In this document: positions 19,301-28,774 of the stretch, one piece after another | Numbering within the stretch: position 1 is the stretch's first letter | Layout of the letters: every line of letters starts with the position of its first letter | From: Phymatolithon calcareum | Taxonomy: Eukaryota > Rhodophyta > Florideophyceae > Hapalidiales | Length of the DNA stretch: 64,000 bases | NCBI GenBank assembly: GCA_977006965.1 | Contig: OZ345353.1 | Span: 1,302,001-1,366,000 of the forward strand | Direction of reading: 5' to 3' | Program-made: the position numbers and the translations under genes | Notes under the pieces: generated by a model | Database searches by the model: none | What the model saw: the letters and a program-made list of their open reading frames with translations, nothing else | Told to the model about the DNA's origin: nothing

Positions 19301-22300
19301 TGCCCGGAGTTGCACAAATGCAAGTTTGAGTCGGGATGCGATGGCCAGCGTGTGGGCGCTGGAGTTTATTGTGATCTACATCAGTGCAAGAACGGTATCA
19401 ATGATGGCGAGGTGTGTCGACTGCCAAGGTTGATGGACAGTGAAGTGTGCGCAACTCATGCGTGCGAACGATGTATGATGTTGCGATGTGTTCCTATTCT
19501 TCGAAAAGCTGGATCAGCGTGTATCGAGCACTCTTGTGCTGCACAAAATTGTACAAAGATGTACCATTCAGGCCAGCTGCCGTACTGCCAAGATCATTGC
19601 TGCGTCATCTGCCACTTTATTGTGACCAAGCGTGATCCTCGTGATGCGAAGTCCATTCTTCGTTTTCAGGGCTCTGATTATTGCAAGGAGCACAAATGCA
19701 CTGAGTTTCGTTGTGTTGGATTTCGACTGTTTGACTGCGGGCCTCAGAATTTCTGCATTATTCACGCATGTGTCGCGTGCGATGGAACTCGAAACCGTAT
19801 TAGTGTGGAAGCGCCGCAGTTGCGCCTCTGTGATGAGCACAGTTGCGGATTTGTTGATGTTTTCAACGAGCGGTGCGGTGTGAAGAAAGACCCTGTCGCA
19901 AACTTTTGCGTAAGTCACGAGTGCCGCATCTGCCGCGAAGAGGGCCTCCCTTTGGACTGCGCTGTTGTCGATAATCCCCCGCGCAATGTTTGTGAGCATC
20001 ACCCTCTTTGTACTTCAATTCTGTCCGATGGAGCTATTTGCAATGCCCAGGCGGTGGGCAAGACTGCTTATTGCAAAGTGCATGCCAAACGATCCTGGCT
20101 TGCAGATCTAAGGACTGGCGAGCGAGAGGAGAAAGTACAGTGCGCTGGGAAGACGAAAAGGGGGAAACCTTGCAAGACAGAAGGTACTTCAATTGCTGGC
20201 TCCATATTCTACTGTGCACCGCATGCTGACCAGAAGCCGGAATCTGCGGGAGAATCTGACGATGACAGCGATTTCGAAGACGAGGATGAAGACATGGACA
20301 TCTCGAACGACGAATATTGTCCAGACTGGAATTCAATCAGGAATGCGTCGATGCCTGGACCTGATGATTCCATCGCAGGGCTTGGCAATAACGCTGCTGG
20401 CGTTGATGTACAATGCGCGGGAACGACGAAGAAAAACAAGAGATGCAAGACAACAGGAAAAGCTCTAAATTTATTGTCTACATTCTATTGCGAAGCGCAT
20501 GTGGACCAGAAGCCAACTGACGCACCCAACCCGAACGATGAAGACGCTATGCTTGGAATGACTGATGAAATACTTCCACCACCAGTCGAATTACAGGACG
20601 AGGATGAAACTGGTGCAGTAATACCGCAGCCTATTGTGGAAGAAGCTGAGCTCATTGCCGTTGACGTCGAAACAGCCCGAGCTGCTATACCAGAGTTTGA
20701 TAGTCATTCTGATTTGAACGCTGTCTGTGATGGTGCAGACGTACTAGGCCCTGATTCCGATGATCAGTCTGGCGCGGAAAATGAGCGCGCGGCGTTTGGC
20801 ATGGGTCTGGATGAGGGCGATGTGCTCTCAGATGAATTCGACTCTAGCGAAGACGAATGCAATGCGCAAATGCAGCATTTAGAAGATATCGTAGGTCTCG
20901 AATCTGCCTCTGATTCAGACTCTGAGGTCAACAGCGAAAGCGACTTCGAAGCTGTGGCGCATGAGCTGCATGAAAACTCAAGCGCATGCCGGGATTCTAA
21001 AGATTGGACATGGGATCAGTCACTACAACAGCGCTGGCTTTCCGTAGCTGATCTGTTGGGAAGAATATGTCCTGCAGTTGCTAAGCTGGCAACACTCGCT
21101 GATGGTCACGTCGAACGTGCGAGATTAGAGCGCGCGGAAGCTGCTGCATTTTCGTTTAAGAATGCCCGAGTTATTGGGGCCACTGTTGTTGGTGCCACGC
21201 GGCGACTTCATGCTTTACGTGCTTCGGAGCCCTTTGCGATGGTCGTTGAGGAAGCCTGTGAGGTAATGGAACCGACGCTTGTTTCAGTGCTTGCCGTCCG
21301 GTCACTTTGCAAGCTGGAGCTCATTGGGGATCATCGACAGTTACCAGCATTTGTCCAGCAGTGCTGGTTCGCAATTCAGACGACGCATCCGTCCATCAAG
21401 ATATCCTTGTTTGAGCGTCTTGTCACTGACTGTGAAACAAGCGATGGTGAAGCAAATGGCGCTCAATACACAATTCTGGATGTGCAACGGCGAATGCGAC
21501 CTGAAATTTCTGAGCTCACGCGATGCGAGTACGAAGACGTTGTTGGCATTCAGGACCATGAAACTACAATTGGGCAAAGAATAGGCGATCGAAACCTTAG
21601 CACTGTTTTGCGCGATGAGCGAAATTTATGGAATGGCAAAGGAAGGTTTGTGCCTGGCGTGAAGCCTCAAGTCTTTTTCTGGGACCTTGAGACACAGGAA
21701 GGGCGGGCGGCTGTGGGTCTTTCTCGATGCAACTACGGTGAGGCCGAGGCATGTTGCGCTCTAGTATCTTGGCTCCTGCACAGCGGTGTCCCGCCGGCAG
21801 CCATATCTGTCATCACGCCGTATAAGGGTCAGAAAATTACAATTCTCAAACTGCTGCGAAAAGTGAAGGGTGCGATTGCTTTTCGTCGTCCTAATGATAC
21901 CAGTCCTAATTTTTCGAAGCCGAATGAAGTCGTTGTCTCTACAGTGGACCGCTATCAAGGTGACGAAAACGATATTGTTATTCTCTCGCTTGTCAGTACA
22001 CGACCAGGAAATCGCTTTGTTGCCTTGCGAAATCGCTTCATTGTCGCGACATCACGTGCGCGTATAGGCTTTTACATTTTGGGTGCTTCCGGTGCTGTCT
22101 CGAATAACTTAAAGGGAGGCAGTGGTCCGTCACATTGGCGCCGTCTTCTCAAAGACCTTGACAGTGCGGAAGCTGAAGGAGAGGCAGAAGAGAAGCGCAT
22201 TGGAAAGAAGCTCATTATCTGTTGCTCACGTCACAGAGATGTTATTCGTGAAATTTCTGACCCAAATGAATTCCCGGCAGCCGAAGAACGCTCAGAATTT

Positions 22301-25300
22301 TGTAAGGAACCATGTTCTTTTCTGTTGCCGTGGTGTGAACATCCGTGTCAAGTCAATTCTTGTCACTCACCATCCAAAATCCCTCACACATCGAAGTGCG
22401 AGACTGCTGTGCCAAGGCCATGTGAGCACCACAAAGACGTCAAACTGTCGTGTTTCCAAGTTAGCCAGAAGATGTCGAAGGCATCATGTTTTGCGGAGGC
22501 ACTTGATAATTACGAATGCGAGGTAATTATCGAATACCGACGACCAGACTGTCCCCATGCCATTGAACTGTCGTGCCATCAGCATTCTCTGGTGCTCGCG
22601 GGCGATGAAACACTGGAAGCATGTCTTGAGTTAGTTGCCGACTATGTGAATCCGTCATGTGAACACAGGATCAAGACACCAACGTGCTGTGAACGGCGGT
22701 TATGGGAGGAAACTCCGCCACCATGCCGACAAATGATCGAACATGTACGACCGTGTGGTTGCAGAGCTCGAATGAGTTGTGACGACAGCACACGCGAGTC
22801 GTCTATGGACAATCCGCCAAAGTGCCGGGAGGCAGTAACGGCACCAAGGCCGCGCTGCTCCCACCAATTGCCATCTCGCTGCTTCGAAGCTACAGCGCTT
22901 CGCCAGATTTGGTCAAGTCAAGACGGCGAAGCCATTTCGTCAAGTCCACCTCTTGTGCTGCATGGGATAGAGTATGGACCGTCAGAAACCGCGATATCAA
23001 TAGTTCATTCGAAAGTGATAAGAAGGGTGCTCCCGCCATGCCGTGTGACCACGGAATACAAGATGTCTTGTGGTCATGTAATGAGGGCGTTGTGTAACGA
23101 GGCATTCCAGCTGGCCGCAGGTGATCGATCCGAGCCACACTGCAAAGAAGGCACAATGATATCTAGTCCCATCTGCGGTCATAAGATCCTAGCGGCATGC
23201 TTCGTTGCAAAGATGTCATTGACCTTCCCTGGATCACTGTGGATTAACAGGCTCGATTCGGACGGCAACATGGAAACTGTCGCTGACGAAAACGCAATCG
23301 AAGCTGAGCCCCCAATAGATACGTCGATGAAAAAGTTGAGCGGCGCATGTAACCTGCAAGTCAATATTGTGCGAAAATGTGGACATGTTACTAGAGATTT
23401 GCCTTGCTCGCGACTCTTCTCGATTCTCCGTACCAAGCAGCTACCTCCATGTTCCGCCCTGGTGAGCATTCAGAGATCATGCGGACATTCTTATCAAGTA
23501 CCATGTCATCGAGAAGGAGATCCTCCACCGCTATGTAACGCTCCAGTCGACGATATGTTTTCGTACCCATGCAAAAAGATCGACCATGACATTCGACCGG
23601 GCATGTGCAGTGAACTTTCGAGACTGAAAGGACTGATTGACCCAAAGTGCCCGTTCTCAATATCGTGTGTTCGAGCTCGTTGCAAGCACATTGCCAATGA
23701 CATCCCCTGTCATTTGGAAACTAGTGTGGCCGTTGCCACTCCTGGAATTTGTCTTGACGGTAATACTGATTGCGTCGTCGAAGCTGGGAAAGATTACAGC
23801 GACGCGGCAGTGGGCGTGAAAGAGTGCCTTGACTTGGTAGTGTACCGACGACCTTGTGATCATGAAGAAGTGGACGTACCTTGCAGCACTGCGTTTTCAT
23901 GGGCAATGTCGCCTGATGATGCACCACCTTGTACGCATCGTGTTGAAATCGATTCACCGCTTTGTGGTCACTCAATTCTGGTGCCGTGCTTCCAGAAGGC
24001 AAATATTCTTGATTGGAATCCATGGTGTGGTCAACCTCCCCAGCGGATCATTCAGCGATATGATGGCGATGCTATAACCTGCCCCATTGTTATTGAGGAC
24101 GATAGAGTTCCAGTTCGGTCTGCTTCAAATATCTTAGCGGCCATGCGTTGTGGAAACGTTACTCGATATGTTCGGTCATGTGCGCACTCGGAGGATATTG
24201 AGTGTTTTTCTATCTTTGATGTCTTAACTTCGAAGTGTGAGCAGCTTGAAAATTCTACTTGCGAAGTTTGTGGATTCGAAGATGCCGAGAAATGTCATGA
24301 GCTCAAGGAGAAAGGAGGCCCTCGCCCATGTAAGAACGTGGTGGAAAAGAAGTGTACAACTTGTAATGTGAACATGACTCATGCGGAGTGCTTCAAGAAG
24401 AATTCGTGTTGTGAACGGGAGGTTCGTGCTGATCTACCATGTGGACACGCAGTGACGTGGACGTGTGGGGAAGATGATCCGCGTGTAAGGCTTGACATAG
24501 AGCCATGCCTGTTTTGTACAAGGGTTCAGTGGCTTGATGCTCTGGAGAAGGCGAAAGATCTGCTGAATCAACAGCAGCTTCACGAATGCAGTCATGTATG
24601 TGAAGGAAACGAAGTTCCTGTGGCTGCAGCGGGGGGTGCGCAGGGGAAATATCAAAATGCGACTTTGCCTTCAACGTTTTGTTTCGAATCTCTCATCAAC
24701 AATCTCCGTAAGCGTGCACTTGCGGTTCTTCCGTCAGAATTTGTGAAAGAGGTCTCTGAAGTCGAGCATGGATGTTTTGAACTTGTTTTGGAGGCATATT
24801 TGAGTATCCTGTCCCGAAATGTGGATATTCTTGGAAACGCAATCGCGAACGAAACTAGAGATGGACTTTCTGTGTCCCCTCCTCCGGATATAGAGGACGG
24901 AGCAGGGGCTTACGACATTATCTATCACATCATTCGTGGAAAGTACAGCTTCAATATGGTCGATACACAATTCGGTTATGGGGCAATGGGAACATTATTA
25001 TCAATGGAAAGTCTTGTGCAGGATTGTGATAAGCATGGCACCAATGGAACGTTGTCCATAAGCATCGGTGCAGCTTTCAGATATCAGACGTTGGAAGGCA
25101 GTCCCCCGTTCCGTCTGGAAATTGATGAAATCAGGAAGAAAGCAAAGAGCGAGAAGATGGACAAGAAATTCCGCAAAAGATTTCAAAAAGAGAATGCCAG
25201 GGCGAGGCGTCTGATGAAGCAATTCGTGGAAACGGGCTATGACTGTGTATCCCGGGATGCTGCGCGGAAGCCTTTCGACCGTGTGTATTGGGTTCCTGGT

Positions 25301-26107
25301 TCCGTCATTTCGCTGTGCAATGTCGAAGTGCAGTTGCTCCGAGAGTGCGATATCTGTCTTGACCATTGCGAACCAAAGAAGGGCTGGCTTTGTTCTGAGA
25401 ACCACTATCTTTGTCGTGATTGTTTTTCAGGGCACGCTCAACGTGCAAGTGACGCTGATACTTTGGCGCGGACTGTGGATCGCGAAGGAATGCTTCTGTG
25501 TCCCCACGATGGATGTACTTCGAAGTATGAATTGCCAGTGCTTTTAAATCAGTCACATGACGCCTCTGAGGACGAATTAATGGAGATCCACGCAGCATTA
25601 CAAAACCTGAGAATGTCTGCACATACGAGACAAGAGGTGCAAGTGGCGCTAGAAACTCAGAAGCGGCAACTAGAAGCCGAGTTTGTCAGAATCCAAGAAA
25701 TTCAAGATGTGGACCAGCGGCAGGCCGAAACTTTGCGTTTGCGAATCGTGGATGAAATACTGACACTGAGATGTCCGAATGAAGCTTGCAAGATGGCATT
25801 TGTGGACTTTACTGGCTGCTTTGCTCTCGCATGTTCTTCCTGTCGTACGCATTTTTGTGCTTGGTGCATCCGCCCGCAGACTGTAGTTTTTGTGCACGAG
25901 CACGTGGCCACATGCCAGGAAGGTTCAGCGCCAGGATACATACACGGCGCGCAAGTATTCGACGCACACCAGAGAGCTCGTCGCAAACGGCTCGCCGTGG
26001 AGAGACTTCAAGCGGAGGATCCAAATATTCGAAATCGAACGCTGGCAGCCCTGCGGGTAGAACTCAGCAATCTTGGCATAGTTATTTCTCCAGCTGATTT
26101 TTCCTAG
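16313..26107 (+). CDS. Giant ZNFX1/Upf1-like SF1 helicase with RGG, CCCH, NFX1-like and RING-IBR regions
   Basis: One uninterrupted frame of 3264 residues from the ATG at 16313. Residues 25-125 are RGG-rich, which suggests RNA binding. A CCCH finger (C-x8-C-x5-C-x3-H, Cys137 to His156) follows. The SF1 helicase core starts with GPPGTGKS at 740-747. About 900 residues later come the Walker B box EEACE (about 1646), GDHRQLPA (about 1672), QRRMRP (about 1725), YQGDEND (about 1880) and ATSRAR (about 1912). The insert holds many Cys/His pairs and a tandem duplicate starting QCAGKTKRGKPCKT (about 1277 and 1366). Residues 1970-2760 are NFX1-like Cys/His repeats. The C-terminus has a RING-like CDIC.DHC set (about 3012) and an IBR-like CSSC..HFCAWC set (about 3170). 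Known ZNFX1 and Hrr1 relatives act in RNA silencing or antiviral RNA sensing; ubiquitin-ligase activity here is inferred from the tail. Confidence 0.9.
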   Translation: MDGSKEVSENNANDRAIGTDPGNDRVGGERGRGGERGGRGGRGRRGGAQSVSGGRGRRGGHGSQSGALGARGGHTARGGRGTRSERGGSNSHTMPAFLEEPKGLRIQRGGAGGRGNRGSSSNRGAAQGRPGKRPGVCYTFQSKGFCSFGDRCWYSHNTVSDNSPTPSNELTTVSPEASSDVVDFTARVQIAVSRRNFKLKLDDPRDRALWMQSWSAVAVGAQLKAGPALLRALMCLPASSAVAPPPNDVIHALLNIVNATTAPSSSSKHPSRRASNSIVHVLDLVAEAIEKRLLHYAADVPRALRPSCAEAVGRLRVAAHTALVKIMGDMTHSERAAGLLSRLLKMLEDYRLQLECTNLRHEEDANDGDIGNAEERAWSGWRSPSLSWLQRGVWLDSPQLAREYDSVEDYADTLCNLVTMLTFYWGAGALFAKCRHRGHDDRPCDQPLCTVVPANHRQVCGRRLQKGEACGRHARWRCSRNGHDVACDQCMRKMQGALVGKPTSRASTDLYDAVVERETLRRDGFVYILSKLTSRKPPTIAPNWKTTYRLKCSALVGVVRLSASCEPLSSQSRIEWAEVVPVSAQSGHKLDFKERANGRIAIRLLSRADISTLKGDLGTLDQGARVALIDLQVFVPEVLSVLSTVTDPALVEHLRQLPFSGSLIGRTTATPVPAFEDNVDLAISKALTTTEIDVVVKLPPARRSALVIELTALARSANLYGTQLEAFAAALTKSLHCTQGPPGTGKSYVGVVLVHALDLIRRYAIAAGNAVGPIVVLSYKNHALDELLLDVLKGYGKRSNICGGLVRCGKSEDPLLAAYGERTSFGERRAAETLGNRVDCLRFVQRTLRDWRSLRVVLIGGAVDEEVISALSMWKPSRAGKDEGGMESAKAVVVQAVRMSVRIAELEEEPNAMAAYGVLESMMHVDDMPMLFEQRVFLRGITGLEQGVEHWIEPPGVNRPIFLLESWLDGSVPPPRCEAANENGRCFMVSLIPGGFCPELHKCKFESGCDGQRVGAGVYCDLHQCKNGINDGEVCRLPRLMDSEVCATHACERCMMLRCVPILRKAGSACIEHSCAAQNCTKMYHSGQLPYCQDHCCVICHFIVTKRDPRDAKSILRFQGSDYCKEHKCTEFRCVGFRLFDCGPQNFCIIHACVACDGTRNRISVEAPQLRLCDEHSCGFVDVFNERCGVKKDPVANFCVSHECRICREEGLPLDCAVVDNPPRNVCEHHPLCTSILSDGAICNAQAVGKTAYCKVHAKRSWLADLRTGEREEKVQCAGKTKRGKPCKTEGTSIAGSIFYCAPHADQKPESAGESDDDSDFEDEDEDMDISNDEYCPDWNSIRNASMPGPDDSIAGLGNNAAGVDVQCAGTTKKNKRCKTTGKALNLLSTFYCEAHVDQKPTDAPNPNDEDAMLGMTDEILPPPVELQDEDETGAVIPQPIVEEAELIAVDVETARAAIPEFDSHSDLNAVCDGADVLGPDSDDQSGAENERAAFGMGLDEGDVLSDEFDSSEDECNAQMQHLEDIVGLESASDSDSEVNSESDFEAVAHELHENSSACRDSKDWTWDQSLQQRWLSVADLLGRICPAVAKLATLADGHVERARLERAEAAAFSFKNARVIGATVVGATRRLHALRASEPFAMVVEEACEVMEPTLVSVLAVRSLCKLELIGDHRQLPAFVQQCWFAIQTTHPSIKISLFERLVTDCETSDGEANGAQYTILDVQRRMRPEISELTRCEYEDVVGIQDHETTIGQRIGDRNLSTVLRDERNLWNGKGRFVPGVKPQVFFWDLETQEGRAAVGLSRCNYGEAEACCALVSWLLHSGVPPAAISVITPYKGQKITILKLLRKVKGAIAFRRPNDTSPNFSKPNEVVVSTVDRYQGDENDIVILSLVSTRPGNRFVALRNRFIVATSRARIGFYILGASGAVSNNLKGGSGPSHWRRLLKDLDSAEAEGEAEEKRIGKKLIICCSRHRDVIREISDPNEFPAAEERSEFCKEPCSFLLPWCEHPCQVNSCHSPSKIPHTSKCETAVPRPCEHHKDVKLSCFQVSQKMSKASCFAEALDNYECEVIIEYRRPDCPHAIELSCHQHSLVLAGDETLEACLELVADYVNPSCEHRIKTPTCCERRLWEETPPPCRQMIEHVRPCGCRARMSCDDSTRESSMDNPPKCREAVTAPRPRCSHQLPSRCFEATALRQIWSSQDGEAISSSPPLVLHGIEYGPSETAISIVHSKVIRRVLPPCRVTTEYKMSCGHVMRALCNEAFQLAAGDRSEPHCKEGTMISSPICGHKILAACFVAKMSLTFPGSLWINRLDSDGNMETVADENAIEAEPPIDTSMKKLSGACNLQVNIVRKCGHVTRDLPCSRLFSILRTKQLPPCSALVSIQRSCGHSYQVPCHREGDPPPLCNAPVDDMFSYPCKKIDHDIRPGMCSELSRLKGLIDPKCPFSISCVRARCKHIANDIPCHLETSVAVATPGICLDGNTDCVVEAGKDYSDAAVGVKECLDLVVYRRPCDHEEVDVPCSTAFSWAMSPDDAPPCTHRVEIDSPLCGHSILVPCFQKANILDWNPWCGQPPQRIIQRYDGDAITCPIVIEDDRVPVRSASNILAAMRCGNVTRYVRSCAHSEDIECFSIFDVLTSKCEQLENSTCEVCGFEDAEKCHELKEKGGPRPCKNVVEKKCTTCNVNMTHAECFKKNSCCEREVRADLPCGHAVTWTCGEDDPRVRLDIEPCLFCTRVQWLDALEKAKDLLNQQQLHECSHVCEGNEVPVAAAGGAQGKYQNATLPSTFCFESLINNLRKRALAVLPSEFVKEVSEVEHGCFELVLEAYLSILSRNVDILGNAIANETRDGLSVSPPPDIEDGAGAYDIIYHIIRGKYSFNMVDTQFGYGAMGTLLSMESLVQDCDKHGTNGTLSISIGAAFRYQTLEGSPPFRLEIDEIRKKAKSEKMDKKFRKRFQKENARARRLMKQFVETGYDCVSRDAARKPFDRVYWVPGSVISLCNVEVQLLRECDICLDHCEPKKGWLCSENHYLCRDCFSGHAQRASDADTLARTVDREGMLLCPHDGCTSKYELPVLLNQSHDASEDELMEIHAALQNLRMSAHTRQEVQVALETQKRQLEAEFVRIQEIQDVDQRQAETLRLRIVDEILTLRCPNEACKMAFVDFTGCFALACSSCRTHFCAWCIRPQTVVFVHEHVATCQEGSAPGYIHGAQVFDAHQRARRKRLAVERLQAEDPNIRNRTLAALRVELSNLGIVISPADFS

Positions 26108-27307
26108 ACGCAGCTTGACGAATGATCTTGCTGTTGATGCCGTAAAGGGCCAGGAGTTACTGCAGTGATAAGTTTCGTCTCCGTCTTTTTCCCCTCGCGC
26201 AGTAAGTCGCCATGATATGCGTACATTCAATTCAGCGCTCTCCTGTTTAGTCGATTTAGTTTGGTCATTTGCAGGTGGTTCTCGTTCTCACGTCCGCTGT
26301 GGTCTGCCAAAGGTAAATGTAGAATATATGCTATTTGAAAAGAGACTTATGTTTGTTACTGCCCAAGCTTATCCATCCGTGCCACTGAACGCACAAGTAT
26401 ACGCAGCGGGAAATGGTAGAGGCTGAACCAGAAAACGACATTTCGACAGAGAACTCGAAGCAGCAGCTTGAATTTGCAAACCAACTCCACGGCGTCAATA
26501 CTTCAAATTGAATTGCTCGGTAAACTAAAGTACGTTCCTTTCGCATCTCAATCGGAACGTCCTTCAGGACCAGAATATGAATTGGGAGCAATCTATGGCC
26601 GCATGAACCTGTCTGTACAATTGGGGGCCCATGGCCCAGTATACTGTGAGAAGCCGAAGAGCTTTCCAGCGTGCCGTGCAAGATGCATGACACGAACAGG
26701 CGAGCTTTGGTAATCTTCCAGTAATACATTTCACTTGGACTTCAATGGTTGACAAACTATTCCCTCCGAACTGCAAGAAAAGCCGGAGGTAAGTTGTCGA
26801 CCAGTCCAAAAGTCAAGCAAGTTCGATCGTTTTCCAGATAAAAGGAAGGATTCTATCAATCTTTCCATGCGTTTTGCCAGCATGGCTCCCCGTTCTTCAC
26901 ATAGTTTTCTTCAGCACTCTGTGCCTGTCATCCGTACCTTCATCACGAAGGACTTCTGAACCCCTTCCATTTCCACCCTCTTCACTGTACTATCGACAAC
27001 CATTGCAGTCGAGACAGCTGATTATCTCGAAAACGGAGAAGAGTATATTGAATGAAGATCTAGATCCAGGACCCTTCCCAGTTTGGATCGGCGTAATTGG
27101 TCTAGGCAATACCAGGGGAGAGTCTAAGTATCCCTAGATAAGTTAATTGGATTAGGCCGCCTACCACGTTGCATGCATTGGTGCGAATTATTTTGAAAGG
27201 GTAGCACAGCATCAAATTTAAAATGATGAAAACGATGAATATTTTTTTGCATTTTTCCCGCAAAAACAGAATACACCGCACTATCCAAATTAATCTCACC
27301 TCATGTA
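26108..27307. other. Intergenic, no gene recognised
   Basis: Only short frames on both strands, without motifs or repeats I can tie to anything. The 3' end of the helicase transcript and the promoter of the phycobiliprotein-like gene should lie here. Confidence 0.5.
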
Positions 27308-27310
27308 AAG

Positions 27311-27335
27311 TGCATCTCGCCTGGATCAAGATGCA
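27311..27335 (+). promoter_or_regulatory. 25-bp palindromic element upstream of the phycobiliprotein-like gene
   Basis: TGCATCT (27311-27317) and AGATGCA (27329-27335) surround CGCCTGGATCA. It lies 32 bases before the ATG and is identical to 11521-11545 upstream of the pseudogene. Its preservation between two otherwise diverged copies suggests a regulatory or 5' UTR role, or simply that this is a core of the duplication. Confidence 0.5.
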
Positions 27336-27367
27336 CCTAAAAAGACGCGTTCAATTTCCCGGTTACA

Positions 27368-28006
27368 ATGCCTCTTCCCGCGTTCATTTCCCACGGGTCC
27401 CTTGCGACGCTCTCCCGATCCGCCGGCCGTCACTCAATCTGTGAGCGCGGAGTCGCATTCACCGCGCGCCCGGCAAGCCACAAACGCATCTCTGCCTGTG
27501 TTTCGCCTCCGACTGCCACCGATGATCCGACGTCGCTCTCCCCCCGGGCGCAAGCTCTGATTGTCCACTACACATCCGCCCCACTCTACGAGGCGCCATC
27601 TTCCGCGTCTGCAGGTGAAACAGCGGCCGTTCTATCGGGTCAAGCGGTGGGCCCGGCATCGTTCAGAGATGCATTTCCCCAACTCGTGTCTGCCGCGCAC
27701 GACGCCATCCTATCCGAATACCCCGGCATTTGCATGCCGGGTGGAGCGCTGTATCCTGAGCATCGTGCGGAGGCGTGCTGGCGGGACCTGGCACAGTTCC
27801 TCGCGCTCGCTGGTGGCGTTGCGTTCTTGGGCGGCAGTGTGCGGCAGAGTGCGCTGCATACACTGAGGGAGCTATACGTGGAGATGAAGGTTCCTGTGCC
27901 GGCCATGAAAGCTGGATTGTTCTCAATGGCTTCACGGGTGCGTGCGGGCGTGGCGCCCGAGACTGCAGCTGCTGCGCTCGAAGAGGTTGCGTATGGATTG
28001 AAGTAA
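27368..28006 (+). CDS. Nuclear-encoded, plastid-targeted phycobiliprotein-like protein
   Basis: 212 residues from the ATG at 27368. The first roughly 55 residues are rich in Ser, Arg, Ala and Thr with few acids, as in plastid transit peptides. Residues about 60-212 follow the order of the allophycocyanin/phycocyanin fold: a GGALYP turn (125-130), then EACWRDL with Cys137, Arg139 and Asp140, then a helix, a TLRELY word (165-170), a VPVPAMKAG segment and a final Ala-rich helix. Phycobiliprotein subunits have C-x-R-D here: the Cys carries the bilin and Arg/Asp hold it. Here the site reads C-W-R-D. Typical subunits are plastid-encoded in red algae and about 160 residues long, which matches the mature part. 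Bilin binding and a role in phycobilisome assembly, energy transfer or sensing are inferred. A damaged paralogue lies at 11584-12180. Confidence 0.8.
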   Translation: MPLPAFISHGSLATLSRSAGRHSICERGVAFTARPASHKRISACVSPPTATDDPTSLSPRAQALIVHYTSAPLYEAPSSASAGETAAVLSGQAVGPASFRDAFPQLVSAAHDAILSEYPGICMPGGALYPEHRAEACWRDLAQFLALAGGVAFLGGSVRQSALHTLRELYVEMKVPVPAMKAGLFSMASRVRAGVAPETAAAALEEVAYGLK

Positions 28007-28774
28007 GCTTTTGGCTGATGTTGTTGAACGGTGCTGATATGTTGATTTCTCCGTGATTGGTGTTCTGTGATGGACGGAAATCCATCACTTTGGTTACCTT
28101 GCCATCATTTCTGGCTCATACTAATGGGCTGCACTCGTAGAGTTGTAAGTGTATAATTAGACCGAAATGGTCAATGTAATCGGGCTGCGTGAAGACATAG
28201 AGCACTTCTAGTATCACGTGCTGAGTTATTTCAGAATGCAAGAGCTTACAACGGTTGCTGTGTTCTCTGATATATTTCAAAGATGTGCTCTCTGAACAAG
28301 CCTCATAATCAATTCAAACCTAGCTCAAGGATGTCAACGGAGTCTTAAAAATTCATAAAATGGAGACTCCATGTTGAAAAGCGATGGGTGTTTCGCGGGC
28401 GTTTCGGACTCAGCGCTGTGTACGTCAAGGAGGACTGCACACCACAGTCGGCAACTAGGGTAAACAGTCGAGGTGGTGCATGTCAGAGCGATTTGATCTG
28501 CCAACCTGGGCCAGTGCAAACCAGTGGCCCAACAAATGGGAACTCGGCGACTAGGTTTTAGACTGCGCTTAGGACTTCTCGAAAGAAAGGCTATGTCGGC
28601 ACACCTGTGGCATGGGAATTACCATGAGCACAGGAGAGGTGTGGTCATCATTCGACGTCGTAACATTCGGCAGCGGTTCGAGCTACTGAAGCCATACAGT
28701 CGCTGCTAATCTCTAGCGGAAACCATACTCACAAGTAGCAGGAGCTGGGCAGCCGCAAACGGAGATATTTCAAG
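28007..28774. other. Intergenic after the phycobiliprotein-like gene
   Basis: The first 100 bases retain similarity to the sequence after the pseudogene at 12181. No further gene, RNA or element is recognised. Confidence 0.5.
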
